Shown here piece by piece: positions 13,183 through 25,420 of a DNA stretch of 64,000 bases. The DNA is from Pseudofabraea citricarpa. Taxonomy: Eukaryota > Ascomycota > Leotiomycetes > Helotiales > Dermateaceae. Both the position numbers and the translations under genes were made by a program. Positions within the stretch are counted from its first letter, which is position 1. Every line of letters starts with the position of its first letter. The DNA is taken from the NCBI GenBank assembly GCA_029641185.1, contig JAPWGK010000029.1, forward strand, positions 1 through 64,000, given 5' to 3'. The notes beneath the pieces were generated by a model. That model was not told where the DNA came from. It saw only the letters and a list, made by a program, of their open reading frames with translations, and ran no database searches.

Positions 13183-15702
13183 ATGGATTCTCCGTCATCT
13201 CCGTCTTCTCCAGCCACATGGATCTGGCATCCAGAGGTGTGTATGTCGTGTATTTACTACTATCATTCTGTATTCTCTGAATCCTGTCTTGACTCTGATA
13301 TCTTGTAGTGGAAAGAAGGGGCTATTGAGACCTCTGCTGGAGGATTCGTGCATTTTCGCAAATCCGTGGAAATTCAGGAAGTCCCCTTGGGGCCACTTCA
13401 TATTCAAATTAGTGCCGACACGCGCTACAAGCTTTATGTCAACTCTCGTCTTGTCTCAAGTGGTCCGGTCAAGGGCGACGAAAAACTCTGGTTCTATGAT
13501 GAAATCGACATTCAGCCGTACCTTACAACTGGCACAAATCATTTTGCCGTTCGAGTCTTGAGATTTTACTATGCTTCGCAAAATGCAACAAGTTTCCCGA
13601 GACTGCCATATCCAGGTTTGCTTATCCGACACGTCGATGGTGGCATCTCGTGTGGTTTTGATATTCAGAGTGATCGTCTCTGGGAAGTCGCTCTCGATCA
13701 ATCGACTCGACTACCAAATGACATCAAGGAGGATGACTTCCTACATGTTTATGAATATGTCGACAAGAGAAATGATGTAAAAGTCCAGTGGCTGCCAGCC
13801 CATCAAATGGAATTTCCAGCATCCCATGGCATAACATCACCATGGAAGTTATCACAGCGAATGATTCCGTATCCTCGACAGGAGGTTAGAAGATTTATCG
13901 CTATGCATAATACTCGAAGTACTGAGCCTCAGGACAAGTGGGAAAAGGTTCTACTGGATCCAAATCCCACCCTAAGCATCCGTCTTCCGGCCGGTACTTC
14001 ACACCACATAGAACTTGAGGTTGAGCACCATATGACCGCTTTTCCTGAATTTAAATTCGAGCGACCCATCAGCTCAGGGAGCACTCTGCGTGTGATTTAT
14101 TCTGAGTGCTACGAGGATACTCCAAAGCAGGTCCCATATATCCGTTGCAAAGGTGATCGTCGTGATACCACGAAGAAACTGATCGGCCCGGAAGACAATT
14201 TTATCTTTGGTGGCAAAGAGACGACGCCTGATCTTCGATACCACGATAACATGGAAGAGGAGGAGATCTTCGCACCTTTCCACTTCCGTACCTTGAGATT
14301 CATCTCTGTAGACATCAACGTTACAGATAAATGTGACTTGGTATTGAAAGGGTTTGATTTGACCTCGACTAATTACCCATTGGAGCTTCTTGCGGAATTT
14401 AGAACTCCACAAGACACGAACATGCTGAGCGAATTATGGACAACAAGCATCAGGACTCTGCAAAATTGTATGCATGACTGTTACGAGGATTGTCCTTTTT
14501 ATGAGCAGTTACAATATGCGATGGATATAAGAAGTTCTACACTCTTCACGTACAGTCTGTCAGGAGATGACCGCATGGCGCGTCAAGCAATCATTCAACT
14601 TCACAACTCATTTGATCCAAGCTTAGGTCTCACCGCAAGCCGAGCCCCTGCACATCAGCAACAAATCATTCCTCACTTCTCTCTGTACTGGATATGCATG
14701 ATCACCGATCACTTCGAATACTTCAATGATAGCTCATTCGCTCGTCAATTTATGCCTGTCTGTGATGGTGTTCTCGAATCATTCAATCGACGGATTGATT
14801 CTAAGCTTCAACTCGTGCGCAGTCTCGGGCCTTCCTCTGCACAGTGGGACTTTGTGGATTGGGCAGAGGCATGGCAACCTCTGGGTATTCCACCCGCTGC
14901 AGAACGCACTGGCTTTCAAGCTTACACCAACATGCTATATGCATATACCTTGAAGCGCACTGCAAAACTCCTCATCGCAATCAATCGGCTGGCTCTAGCT
15001 GCTGAATACGAGTCACGGGCCAGCCTCATTGTGGAAGCACTCCAAGCCTATTGCTATGATGGAAATTTCTTTACAGACGGGCTAGCCTCTACAGCTGATG
15101 AAGGAATGGATTTCAGTCAGCACAACCAGATCTGGGCAGTCTTATGCGGTGCAGCAACAGGTGAAACAGCAACTCGAATTTTAAGCACAAGCCTTTCATC
15201 AGAAAGGTTCACGCCGACTTCTACTGCCATGGCATTCTATGCACTTCGAGCTCTCTCTGTGGTAGGCGGAAGTATCTACAACGATACATTTCAAGGATTT
15301 TGGGACCCCTGGCGAGCACAGTTGGCCCTGAATCTTACGACCTGGCTGGAGGATGATGTTTCTCAACGCTCTGATTGCCATGCATGGGGAAGTGCACCCA
15401 TCTACGAGTTTACGGCTGAGGTAGCAGGCATACGACCAGCAGCACCTGGGTGGGCAGTCATTGCATTCCAGCCCCGAATCAGCCTCCTTCCAGAGCTTGA
15501 TGCTAAGATTCCTTTTGTTAGAAACGGCACAGGGATTGCACATGTCAAGTGGAAGCATGAGGGAGATCATGTCAAAGTTTGCTTGTCGCTCACGATGGAT
15601 TCGGGTACTGTTGCAGGTATCCCAATCCGAGTGACTCTCCCAGATCGAGAGGAGTTTGTAATCAACTACGAAGACGAGATTGCTTTTACTGTGCAGATAT
15701 AG
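13183..15702 (+). CDS. Alpha-L-rhamnosidase-like glycoside hydrolase (GH78 type)
   Basis: Predicted 815-residue enzyme that would remove terminal alpha-L-rhamnose from plant glycosides or pectic side chains. Exons are 13,183-13,236 and 13,309-15,702, with a 72 nt intron between GTGTGT and TTGTAG. The junction restores a continuous N-terminal beta-domain sequence (ATWIWHPE, then WKEGAIETSAGGFVHF). The middle part, around residue 405, has EDCPFYEQLQYAMD, the place of the DCP-x-x-E/R signature in the six-hairpin catalytic domain. The end (HAWGSAPIYEF then a beta-sandwich) is typical of GH78 C-terminal domains. No signal peptide is visible, so it is probably intracellular. The first ATG of the short exon was chosen because it keeps the frame; a further upstream exon cannot be excluded. 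The gene starts about 400 bp from the RIP block and appears intact. Confidence 0.82.
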
Positions 15703-16321
15703 CACTAATAGGCAGTTCCCGAGGACACAGCTGTGGACGTTTGTTTCTTGCTCCATTGGAAAAACCCGTCATTTCTTAAACAGATATATCAAATATTAGG
15801 TACTCAACTGAAAATAGCCCAAGTCTGATGTTCCACCACCATATATATGGCCAAATTCTCAACTACTTTGCCTAGCTCATTTATATCCACATCTGAGAAC
15901 TTCAAGTGTATAAGGTAATAATGATAGATAACAAATAGCTCTTAGCCTATCGTAACAAGTAGATTAATCCTCAACTTGAATCCAAAGCATGAAGTTCCTA
16001 AACTTATTTCAGATCCTATAAGGCGTATATATCTATCTATATTAAATCTAAGGCCTTCAATGGCAAATCTAAGACTCAATATTCAGCTTCAATGGGTAAT
16101 ATCTAACAGCCGTTCATGAAAACATAACCACTTAAAAGCATCTGGTTACCAAACGCATATAATCACTCGGGAGCATTTGGGTATCACTTAGAAGACTAAT
16201 GGTTCCATAGGTAGAGAGATAAGCAAGAAACCGTCATTTCTATTCATAATAAAGAGAGGAAAATAGTCCCACATCTTGCTAATCCCACAAGAACTCCATA
16301 AGGCTCCAACTTCCCATCTGC
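15703..16321. other. Convergent intergenic region
   Basis: Lies between the 3' ends of the rhamnosidase (plus) and the sirtuin (minus), so it should hold both 3' untranslated regions and terminators. No conserved frame, RNA gene or repeat was recognised. Confidence 0.5.
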
Positions 16322-19300
16322 TCACGAACAAGATCCTCTTCTCGCCAACCTCTCCGAAGAGCGCGTAGTCGGCTTTAGAGGGCTCGACAGTACGGCCCCA
16401 ATGTTACCCATGTCCTTGATGCGTCTTGCCGTTGGTGTTAGAGTGCCTGTGGCAGGGTCACTGCTTATCGGAGGTGTAGGAAGCTTCGTACGCGACTTCG
16501 GTTCGGTTGAAAAGGAACAAGGTGGTGTAGGTAAGGAAGGGCGGTGACTAGGCGGGCATCTCTTCTTCTGCTCCATGCAGTCGGTGCATGCTGAGCTAGA
16601 AGTCGAAGATGTGAGAGCGGACGCTTCGCGGAGCAGTTGTGCATCTACCGATTCTTGAAGATCGGAAGATGTGCTGGATGATGAAGGGAGCTCAGACAGT
16701 TGTGTCATGTCGTTGCTGTCTATTGTGCTATGATTTAAGGGAGGGAGGGAGGACTCGGGGTCGGTTTGGTGATGTGCGGGATTGCAGCGGACCTTTCTCC
16801 TCTTGCACTCAACGCATGCCTTTGTAACCTTTACAATGACAGAATGGTCATGACTGGGAGTACCTTCTGCATTCGCTAGAAACGGCGGTGATGGTTGAGC
16901 CTCGACCTGTATTGAGACAGGTGGTAATTCCACACTCGCTCTACGGCTCCGCAGTCCACTTCTAATTCGCAAACCATGGCCAGTTTCCAATCGGAGACCC
17001 AACTCTTTTAAGGACTTGACTCGCTGCATGTCTAATCGAGCAGAGTCCTTGCTCTGTCGACCTAATTCCTCCATTTTGTTGTCATCCCTTGTGCTGTTGA
17101 ATGCTAACGATCGATGCTGGGGAGAACCCGTTGTATTGGGTGGATGGGTGAGTAAGTTTATTGACTGGGTAGGCCAGGTTAACCCAGGAAGCACGTTCGA
17201 GCTTAATCCGTACCTCCAGAACTCCCCATAGGTGGCCGGTAACGGCCTGTTGGAATTTGCTGATAGCGCTGCAAGTGCTTGTCTGGTGGCTTCTGGGGAC
17301 AGGTTACTCGGTCCAAGGGACGATTTCTCCGTGGTATAATTTGCCACCGCGGTGCTACGACTCTTCTTTGTGCTACTTTGTTTCCTTACTCGGCTTGTAT
17401 TCTGGTTACTGGCGGTAATATGCCTTCTTGACTTGGGATTATTCGGCCGGCTTGAGCTCGTTGCTGCTGGTTTTGTGCCGATACAATCTATTTGGTACCG
17501 AGCAGATGCCTGTCCATTGCCATCAAGGATCCCTGCTAGGGATTCTAGAACCTTGAATGTCAAATACACCCCATTCATTCGGCAATCTCGTGTCGCTGAA
17601 GGTCTTGATGGTTTTTTCGGGTCACCTTTTTCGTTGGTTAAGCTTGGCCTCTTGGTCTTTTGCTCTTTGGCAGCTCCAAGAGGTGACCAAATATCCCCTC
17701 TCCTCTCCTTCAAGTCTGAAACCCATGCATCACAGTCCCATTCCACCCAGTAATCAATAACATCTCCCCAAACACTTTCCGAGGGCTTTGTATTATTGAC
17801 AAAAACAACTTTCCCACCCTTGTTGTGAACTGACTTCGCAAACTCACGCACCATTACTTTGAGGCCATGAACTCGTAAACTTGTTCCTAGTATGAGTAGG
17901 ACATCGGGGCCTAAGCTTAGATCGTGTGTGATGAGTGGTGAAATGAGATGAGCGTTGGGGTGCTCCTCCCCGTATAAAACGATATCAGGCCGTAGCCTGC
18001 CTACTGTGAGGCTTCTCCTACCTCTCCCGGTACGGGAGGCATTCTTGGATTCGCATGACGGGCACTCTGGGGCCTGGCCTGCCGAGGTCGTCTCATGACG
18101 GTCCTCGTCGTCCCATGAACTGATGGACCCGCAGATCCCGCATCGTAACCCGACCAAGCTTCCGTGGAGTTGAACCACCTCAACTCCTCCTCTGAGAGAT
18201 CTTCGTCCGCTAGCCAGTCCATCCCCGCTGCTCTGGATGAGCTCTTTCTTCGCTTTTGTTGAAAAGCGCGAGCGATCGCCTGGACCCAGGTCCAATTCCG
18301 TACGAAGTCCTTCCCTCTCTTCAAGAGAGTCAATGTTTTGAGTATAACAACGAACAAGGCGCCCACCGTCCCGAAGGACTTTGATGAAACGATGGCTTTC
18401 AGTTGTTCTTCGAACATCTTCCTTTACCTTTTGTCGTAAAGTCGAAATAAATCGATAAAAGACCGACGTCGTAAATGCGTCAGACCAAATCATAGAATCA
18501 AATAAATCTTTTCCTTTGAGGTTCGGGAGACTTGCTCGGGAAGATGATTGGCTCGATGAAAAAGATTGTGAACAAGATTCTTCTGTTGTGGTGAGAACGC
18601 TGGATGATTGCCTCTGGAGAGAAGCTTTTATGCAAGGTTGAGTTTCGATGGCTATTGAGTCTACCGAAATGGATGATGTACTGGCTTCAAGCAATGGGCA
18701 CCTGGGTTTCTGCTGATCGCTTGAAGAATCTGACGGTGTGAATGTTGGTGCGGGTTCAGGATTCGAAGCGGTTGACCGTCGTGGATTTCCGAGTGACTTT
18801 TCTAGTGCGAATTTGGTTGAAAACTTCTTCAACAGAACGGTGGAAGGGTGTGTTGTGTCTGAAGAATGGATGGGGTCTGTCGTTGTTACTTCTTGTTGCA
18901 ACTTTGATACTTGTAGTAGCTCTTTCTGATTCCGAAGAGATACAGAGCGTGAAAAGCTCTCGCCCTTGGATTCAGGCTCGACAACTGGTTCAGATAGCAC
19001 ACTTGTAGAGCGTGTGACTCGTTGTCGTTGTAGTTCTGAAGTTCCTTTGAAAGAAGGGGTTTTGTTATGAGCTTCGGGGGCAGGTTCTGCGGAGGATGTG
19101 CGGTTAATGGAGTGGTGACTAGATTCAGGAGTAGGTTCTACGGAAAATGTGCGGCTGATAGAACGGTGATTGGGTTCCGGGGCAGGTTCTGCGGAAAATA
19201 CGCGGTCGATGGAGCGGTTATTAGATCCTGCGTTGGAAGATGAGATAGCAGGAGGTTTTGTAGGTGGGTTGGAAGATGTAATTGCACTGGACTCGTTTGT

Positions 19301-19824
19301 GTTTGAGGGCTGAGATCTTAGTGAGCGTCGAAGTCGTTTTGAAGTAAACGAGGAATTGTCGCTAGCCTCAATATCAGAGGAGATACTTGACGTGGGAGCA
19401 CTTGTTTCGGTTGAGTTGCTACGTGAAAGCTGTGAATTGGTAGGAGTGGGAAGAACTAAGTCAGGGTCCGTAACGACTTCGCCTGTTTCCTTTGCCACAG
19501 TCACATATGTCCAACGGTCAGTAACTCTCCTCCTCTTGGTGGGTCTAAAATCAATCTCTTCCGTGTACGCAGAAGGGTCTTTTGCTGCTGCATCATACTG
19601 TGCTTGTATCAATGAATACAGCCCATTCTCAGAGCGGAAATCCTAATTATAATTGGTAAGTCAACGTCGACAAAAGCATCTACCGCATCAACACTCACAG
19701 GTATGCCACAGTTCGTACTAATTCCAGCACCAGTAACCACAACAACCTTCTTTGACTTCCCCATTACATCTGCGATGGCCTGAAGCTCCAGAACAGAGTC
19801 TGGCTTCACATTAATGGTAGGCAT
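16322..19824 (-). CDS. Hst3/Hst4-like sirtuin, NAD-dependent histone deacetylase
   Basis: Predicted 1,148-residue sirtuin; family members Hst3/Hst4 remove acetyl from histone H3 K56 and guard genome stability and silencing. Exon 1 is 19,699-19,824 (VVVVTGAGIST, ending NCGIP). A 56 nt intron (19,643-19,698) separates it from exon 2 (16,322-19,642), which starts DFRSENGLYS. Other core motifs: CYTQNID near residue 474, QLHG near 533, zinc-binding CGIC (543) and CPSC (569), and GTSLRVHG near 628. Between GLYS and KGKDLFD lies an insert of about 370 residues, Ser/Pro rich, with three imperfect copies of an RSI-R-FS-EP-PE unit. The last 500 residues are low-complexity and carry two CX2CX6C motifs. 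ATG 19,824 was chosen over a GTG at 19,875 because it gives the usual MPTI-type start. The protein is about twice the size of yeast Hst4. Confidence 0.88.
19067..19219 (-). repeat. Three coding repeats inside the sirtuin insert
   Basis: Encodes roughly residues 184-234 of the sirtuin. Units of about 17-18 residues follow the pattern (R/H)SI(D/S/N)R(V/T)(F/S)S(A/V)EP(A/T)PE. The units are Ser/Pro rich and likely unstructured; RxxS sites suggest phosphorylation, which is inference. Confidence 0.7.
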
Positions 19825-21167
19825 CTTGGCGGCTCGGAGGATACTATTCTTGCTTCTTCCTTTCACGCTGAACACATGTAACTTTGGCTAACAGGATACA
19901 GACTTCTGCGTCCCGGCCCTAGATACGTCTAGTGTCAATACCCTCTCAGCTGGTGGTCGCAGCAGCACTACTTCCAACTTGAAACGAAAGGGACGGCGGC
20001 AGAAATCCTCCAGTGCTTCAAGACATGACCTGTCGCAGCTTTCACACTCGGAAGTACTCAAAGGCAACGCGTCAAGGGCCCTCAAGATTGCCAGATGAAC
20101 TATTTCCCCTTCAAGAGACAACCTTAATCCGCAACCACGTTGATAGCTATGCTGGACTGGCAGATCCGCTGTCTGACTCAATGTAATTTGCCAGCAATCA
20201 AATCGCTTTGTTTTCCTTCCATATAAAGCCCTCCTACGACACAATGGCTTGCACAATGCCTAGGCGCGTAATTGGCACTGGCTATGGTTACTTTCGAATC
20301 GATTTCGAAGAAAGACCGTGGTAGGATAATTTGCTTGACACAGCAGAGCTGCTTGAAAGCCGTAGCAGGTCCCTAAATGAGGCACAAGGTTGTGAACAAG
20401 ATTGGCTTTCAGACACTTCTCTCGCTGGTAAGAGGATGCGACGCGGTAGTTGAAATGGCGGAGAATGGAGATACTGATTGACCGCCAGAATTCTGAAGTG
20501 GCGGTAGATGGATTCAGGTATGTTTTGGTATAGACAATTGGTACTGGATATATCGACGCGACATGAGGGGGTCAATTATGAACAAAGAAGAAAAGGATTG
20601 CTGAGAGCTTGCCGGTCTGGTATCGAGATCGCTATGAAGCGCGTCTTACGATAAACATCTTGGATAGCGGAATATCATCGGGCCGATGGTCCGTGCACAC
20701 AGCACACTTCGAGGCCTTGCAAACCTCTTCCGTCTTGTCAACTGCATCATCGAGTCTAAACAGCCAAACATTTAATACTGAGTCATGGAAAGCTACAGCT
20801 GTCACTCTACAGCAGTACTTCTGAAGCCAGCTAAGGTGTTTCATGCAAACAGACCTCAGATGACCTGAGTCTGTTTGGAAAACAACTGTAGCGGGATTAT
20901 GAGATTGCGGCGGATGATACATGTCTGTCATTAGTACCTGTGAAGCGTTTGTTGGATTGGTTGAAAATCAGACAGCAAAAAGCTCTTTGCTTTTCAGAGT
21001 CATTGAGTTTAAGGCTCAAACAGGTTCAGATTTCTTTATATAATAAGTCAAAACATCGTGGCCAAGTGGATCATGACATGAAGGCAAGCGAGCATCGAAA
21101 TCTTTCTTCCAAGGTTGTTTCTTTTGTCTTTCCTTGGATTTTCAAATTTCTTTTCAGCCTTTGAGCC
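19825..21167. other. Divergent upstream region with three doubtful minus-strand frames
   Basis: Lies upstream of both the sirtuin (minus) and the small basic protein gene (plus), so it must hold both promoters. Three consecutive minus-strand open frames (20,632-20,931, 20,288-20,575 and 19,888-20,256) show no recognisable domain, and I could not join them with convincing splice sites. They may be long 5' leader sequence, pieces of a decayed gene, or chance. I do not call a gene. Confidence 0.35.
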
Positions 21168-21928
21168 ATGGAAGATAAATCTGGTTTCCGTTTTATATGG
21201 CCAAAGGATGGCCACAAGGGCCGTGGAAAGCGTGGTTTCTTTCGCGGTCTCAGTGACATCATGAACAACAAGGGACCTGATATTTTCATCGAAAAAGACC
21301 GCCGAAAGAAAAGATTCCCCGTCCTGGCTGAACAATGGAGCAACTGGTGAGTTTCAATGAAATCTGGCGAGGTAGTGATACTGATTTTCCCCAGGGATTC
21401 CTATCATGTTCCAAACTATCATGCCATGGAGCACGCTAATCAGAAGTCTTCTCTTCTTGGAGGTCGATCTCGAGGCTTCGAGCGATATGATCCTCATACC
21501 CGTCAATATACAACCTGGGAACATAAGGAAAACTGGGATGGTTCGAAGGGCTATCCCAAGTTTACCGAAAAAGAAAGGAGAAGAATGGATCAGATGCTGC
21601 GGTCTACAGGCAAGCTGAATCCAAAGTCGATGGGACCAGATTGGACAGTGATGGGGCCAAAGGTACTTGTCTTCAACTCCTGTGATCTGTGTGTATATGT
21701 TGGCTAATATGAACGCAGAGATTGCGACCAGAGTACAATCCTTTCTGGGGTTGTGCTCACCGCATTGGCGAGAACCAGCGTGTAGGTCTTCATATCCAGG
21801 AGGAGCCTTCCACAAATTATCAATTTCATCAGAGTCATCCTATCGCATTGGATTACCTAACTGGAATAAAACATAGCTTTCCACAAGCGGGTTATTCTGG
21901 GCCTCGCTATCGATTTTCTGGGGTTTGA
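21168..21928 (+). CDS. Conserved-looking small basic protein, function unknown
   Basis: Three exons: 21,168-21,346, 21,395-21,662 and 21,719-21,928, giving 218 residues. Introns of 48 and 56 nt have GTGAGT..CCCCAG and GTACTT..ACGCAG ends and restore one frame. The protein is rich in charged and aromatic residues. Its N-terminal third is basic (KGRGKRGFF, KDRRKKRF), the middle has RYDPHTRQYTTWE and the end is rich in Gly, Pro and Tyr. There is no signal peptide, membrane segment or known catalytic motif. The neat splicing and absence of low complexity argue for a real gene. I do not recognise the family. Confidence 0.7.
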
Positions 21929-22810
21929 AACTTTGTACAACGTCGATACTTGTACTTCTTGATTTGGGTGGAAAGGACTAGCAGTTCCAAAGAATGATTA
22001 AATGTATGATCCGAGTTTTTCTAGCTAGTGCTCGCATGGCTTGTCAATCATAAATTAATACCATGCCGTAACCATGAAGCAGAATATTTCCAGCTCATGA
22101 AATAGTGCCAAATATGAAAAGTTTGTGCTTGTGTTTCCTTCGCGCAAGTAGTGTTGATGGAATGTATGCTTGTTATGATGGGTGTTCAACATTTGATTCT
22201 CCCAAAGGGCAAGCAAGTTGCTACATATAAGTTTTCATTGTAAATTGGGATTCTCTTGTGTTTATACCCTGATAACCATCAGATGGCTACAACCTCCTCC
22301 GAAACTGCACGTGATACACTCCAACACCAAGCCAGCTACTTTCTATCTCATCACATGCTCAAAGTATGGTATGTTTTGCTCATTTTGGCAACCCGAAGAA
22401 CTCCGGTTTGCCAGATACAGCGAAAGTGCCTTAACTCTAAGTCGATGACATGCCTCCTCCCGAGCTTGCAAGTATTTGGTTGCTGCGTGCCCCGGGGGAA
22501 GGTATGCCGAAGCTAAACCCCACATCCCTCACTTTTCACTTTCTGCATAGCCAGCTCATCCCACCTCTCTCCAAGGTCTTCGTCAAGTGCGGAAGGTCCA
22601 ATAGCCAGCTGGGGAGCTTGTGGGCTTTCAATCACATACGTATGTTGCGGTTAGGTTCAACGCCATACCTTCCTTCCATTACCCCGCGTCGCTTGGTCAC
22701 CCCTCCTGTTCCCAGTATAAATCACCCCAACTTCTCCAACTTTTCTTTCCAGCATACTTCACTTCTTTGTTATCCACTTTTCCATCTCGAAAGCTTTGAT
22801 AATTGTAACA
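21929..22810. other. Intergenic region upstream of the monooxygenase
   Basis: Holds the 3' end of the small basic protein gene and the promoter of the flavin monooxygenase. Short overlapping frames here lack any recognisable feature. A TATAAAT box sits about 90 nt before the next start codon. Confidence 0.5.
22716..22722 (+). promoter_or_regulatory. TATA-like box of the monooxygenase gene
   Basis: TATAAAT about 90 nt upstream of the ATG at 22,811. Position and sequence fit a fungal TATA element; no other promoter evidence. Confidence 0.45.
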
Positions 22811-24785
22811 ATGGGCAGTATCGCGGTTGAAAATACAGGGTCGTTGCCATCCTCCCAACGAGTTGAGCCTGGTTCGTTTCCAGTCACAGCAGCAAACCTT
22901 CCTACTGCCATTCCACCCAAGTCCACAGATGCAGATGCGGTAGCTACGCAATGGGTTGAGTCCTTCAACAAGGCAATCATAGAACCAAATACTTCAACTG
23001 TTGCAAAAGTCTTTCTTGCTGAATCATACTGGCGAGATCAGCTCTGTCTTTCTTGGGATTTTCACACTTTTCCTGGCCCTGAAAAAATCCTTTCTCAACT
23101 GAAGCATTCAAAAGATGGACCACGTATCAAATCAATTGCTCTCGACAAAACCTCTGACTATCGATCTCCTCATATTTCTGCCTCTTTCATACAGGCTTTC
23201 GTTACTGTCGATACTGATGTAGGACGAGGAACCGGACTTGTAAGATTGGCCCAAGACCAGGAAAGCTGGAAGGCATTCACCCTTTTCACGTACCTGCAAG
23301 AGTTGAAGGGACACGAAGAATTGCTTGGCAAGAAGAGACCAAATGGTGTTGAGCATGGTGAACATATCTCGAGGAAGAATTGGTTGGATCGCAGAAATGC
23401 CGAAGAAAACTATGAAGATGGTGATGAGCCAACTGTTCTGATTCTTGGTAAGCTTAAGTTCCACTATTGAGTTTTCGCTTGCTGACTTTTGAAGGTGCTG
23501 GCCAAGGTGGGCTGACTGCCGCTGCGAGACTCAAGATGCTCGGTGTAAAGTCTCTCCTCGTGGATCGCGAAGAAAGGATCGGCGACAATTGGAGAACAAG
23601 GTATCATCAGCTTGTTTTACATGATCCAGTCTGGTACGACCACCTCCCTTATTTGCCATTTCCAGCACATTGGCCTATCTTTACACCTAAAGACAAACTT
23701 GGAGATTGGTTTGAAGCGTATGCCAAGTTGCTGGAGCTCAATGTTTGGACTCAAACATCAGTCACCAAGACTTCCTGGGATGATGCGACTGGAAAATGGA
23801 CCATTACTCTAGAGCGTAAGAGAAATGGCAAAACAGAAACTCGCGTATTGCACCCGAAGGTATGTAGCTTTTTTCGCGATAGAAATCCCAAGGCTAATTT
23901 GAATAGCACGTCATACAAGCTACGCGTCACAGCGGCGAGCCAAATTTCCCTTCGCACATCAAGGGCCTCTCGACATTCAAAGGTCAGCTCACGCACTCGT
24001 CAAAATTTCCTGGGGCGCAACCTTCTCAGGGTCAAAATAAGCGAGCGATTGTTGTTGGCTGTTGCAATTCAGGGCACGACATTGCTCAGGACTTTTACGA
24101 GAACGGCTATTCTGTCACTATGATACAAAGATCCAGCACTTTTGTCATCTCTGCAGAAACTAATCTGGAACAAATGTCTGGTTTGTGGTGTGATGGTGGG
24201 CCTTCCACCGATGAGGCAGACACAACATTTCACAGCATCCCGAATGCGGTGCTGAAAAGGATGAATACGGCTGCCACAGAAGCGGCCAATAAAACCGATG
24301 AGAAGATGCTGCAAGGTTTGGCAAAAGCCGGCTTTAAAACTGACAAGGGACCAGATGATAGTGGACTGTGGATGAAATATATGTACCGAGGAGGCGGATA
24401 CTATCTTGATGTCGGCTGTTCGCAACTGATAGTTGACGGCAAGATCAAAGTCAAGCAAGGAGTGGAGATCGCGGAAGTCTTGGAGAACGGAGTCAAATTC
24501 GAAGACGGTACGTTCCTGGAAGCCGACGAGATCGTCTTCGCGACCGGCTACCAGAATATGCGTACGCAATGCAGGAAGATCTTTGGAGATGGCATTGCAG
24601 ACCGCGTCAAGGATGTGTGGGGGTTCGATGAGGAGGGCGAGTTGAGGACCATGTGGAGGAAGACTGGCCATCCAGGATTCTGGTTCATGGGCGGTAATCT
24701 CGCCCTGTGTAGATTCTACTCGCGATTCCTGGCTCTTCAGATCAAGGCGCTCGAAGAGGGCATTTGTAAATATGGAGACAAGTAG
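22811..24785 (+). CDS. FAD/NADPH-dependent flavin monooxygenase
   Basis: 626 residues from exons 22,811-23,447, 23,495-23,859 and 23,907-24,785; introns are 47 nt each. The enzyme should use FAD and NADPH to insert one oxygen into a nitrogen, sulfur or carbonyl substrate that the sequence does not reveal. The first Rossmann motif (LGAGQGGL, residue ~212) is split by intron 1. The FMO signature FxGxxxHS appears as FKGQLTHSS near 355. The second nucleotide site is VVGCCNSGHD near 383, and the FATGY motif lies near 543. About 210 residues precede the first Rossmann fold; this region (WVESFNKAI, WRDQLCLSWDFHTFPG) resembles the NTF2-like N-terminal part seen in other fungal FMOs. ATG 22,811 was preferred over an upstream non-ATG start. 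The large minus-strand frame at 24,069-24,971 is its shadow. Confidence 0.88.
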
Positions 24786-25420
24786 ATTTAGAGTTGTGAA
24801 AGAGCCGGCGGCATTCTTCCTCTTTGCTATGATTAGAATGAGAACTTGTTTTATTACATTCCCTTGTTTCACGTCGAAATCGTCTGTGAATAAAATAACA
24901 ACCCCCAAAGAATATTTCTCAAAACTCGAAGTTCTCAGATGGGAGAAGAAAAAAAGAGAAAAAGTCGTCACCTCCGAAAATCACCACCACCCACCAATCG
25001 AAATAGTCAAAATCTCTATGAACAAGCAGAAAAATCCAGAAATCAACAGCCTCCTCCCCTCTACTGTAGAAAACCCAGCTCGCTAGCTCGCTTGCAAACA
25101 AGTGACAAAACCTTGCGCCTGGAGAGCAGCAAACGACCGATTCAATCCAACCAATCACATCCTTTCTTTGAAGGACACTAACCAAAAAAGCGAGCCAAAA
25201 AAAAAAAGGTAAGGAACAACCAAAGAAATTCTCCCCGGAACATCTTACTACTCCAACCCTAACAGCCTCATCCATCTCCTTCCGGACTTTTATACAGATC
25301 ACGTGCCTGGATTCCCAAGGAAAAGAGAAGAGAAGAGAAGAGAGAGAGAAAAAAAAAAAGAAAGAAAACCCAAAGGCCAGAAGGAAAAAGAAAAAAGAAA
25401 AACAAGAAGAGGAGAAAGAA
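24786..25420. other. Intergenic region with purine-rich leader and CACGTG box
   Basis: Lies between the monooxygenase and the next plus-strand gene. It contains a long purine-rich run (about 25,318-25,420, GA-rich) directly before the start codon, probably 5' leader, and a palindromic CACGTG at 25,300-25,305 next to TTTTATAC. Such boxes bind bHLH factors in fungi; a role here is inference. No gene seen. Confidence 0.45.

Noticed and set aside
12974..13407. Short minus-strand frames before the rhamnosidase
   Set aside because: Overlap the first exon and intron of the plus-strand gene; no content of their own.
15199..15756. 185-codon minus-strand open frame
   Set aside because: Antisense to the rhamnosidase C-terminal domain; judged a shadow.
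19888..20931. Three minus-strand frames as one spliced gene
   Set aside because: No convincing splice sites join them and no domain is recognisable.
24069..24971. 300-codon minus-strand open frame
   Set aside because: Lies antisense to the last exon of the flavin monooxygenase, whose motifs and splicing are clear; no domain in the antisense frame.
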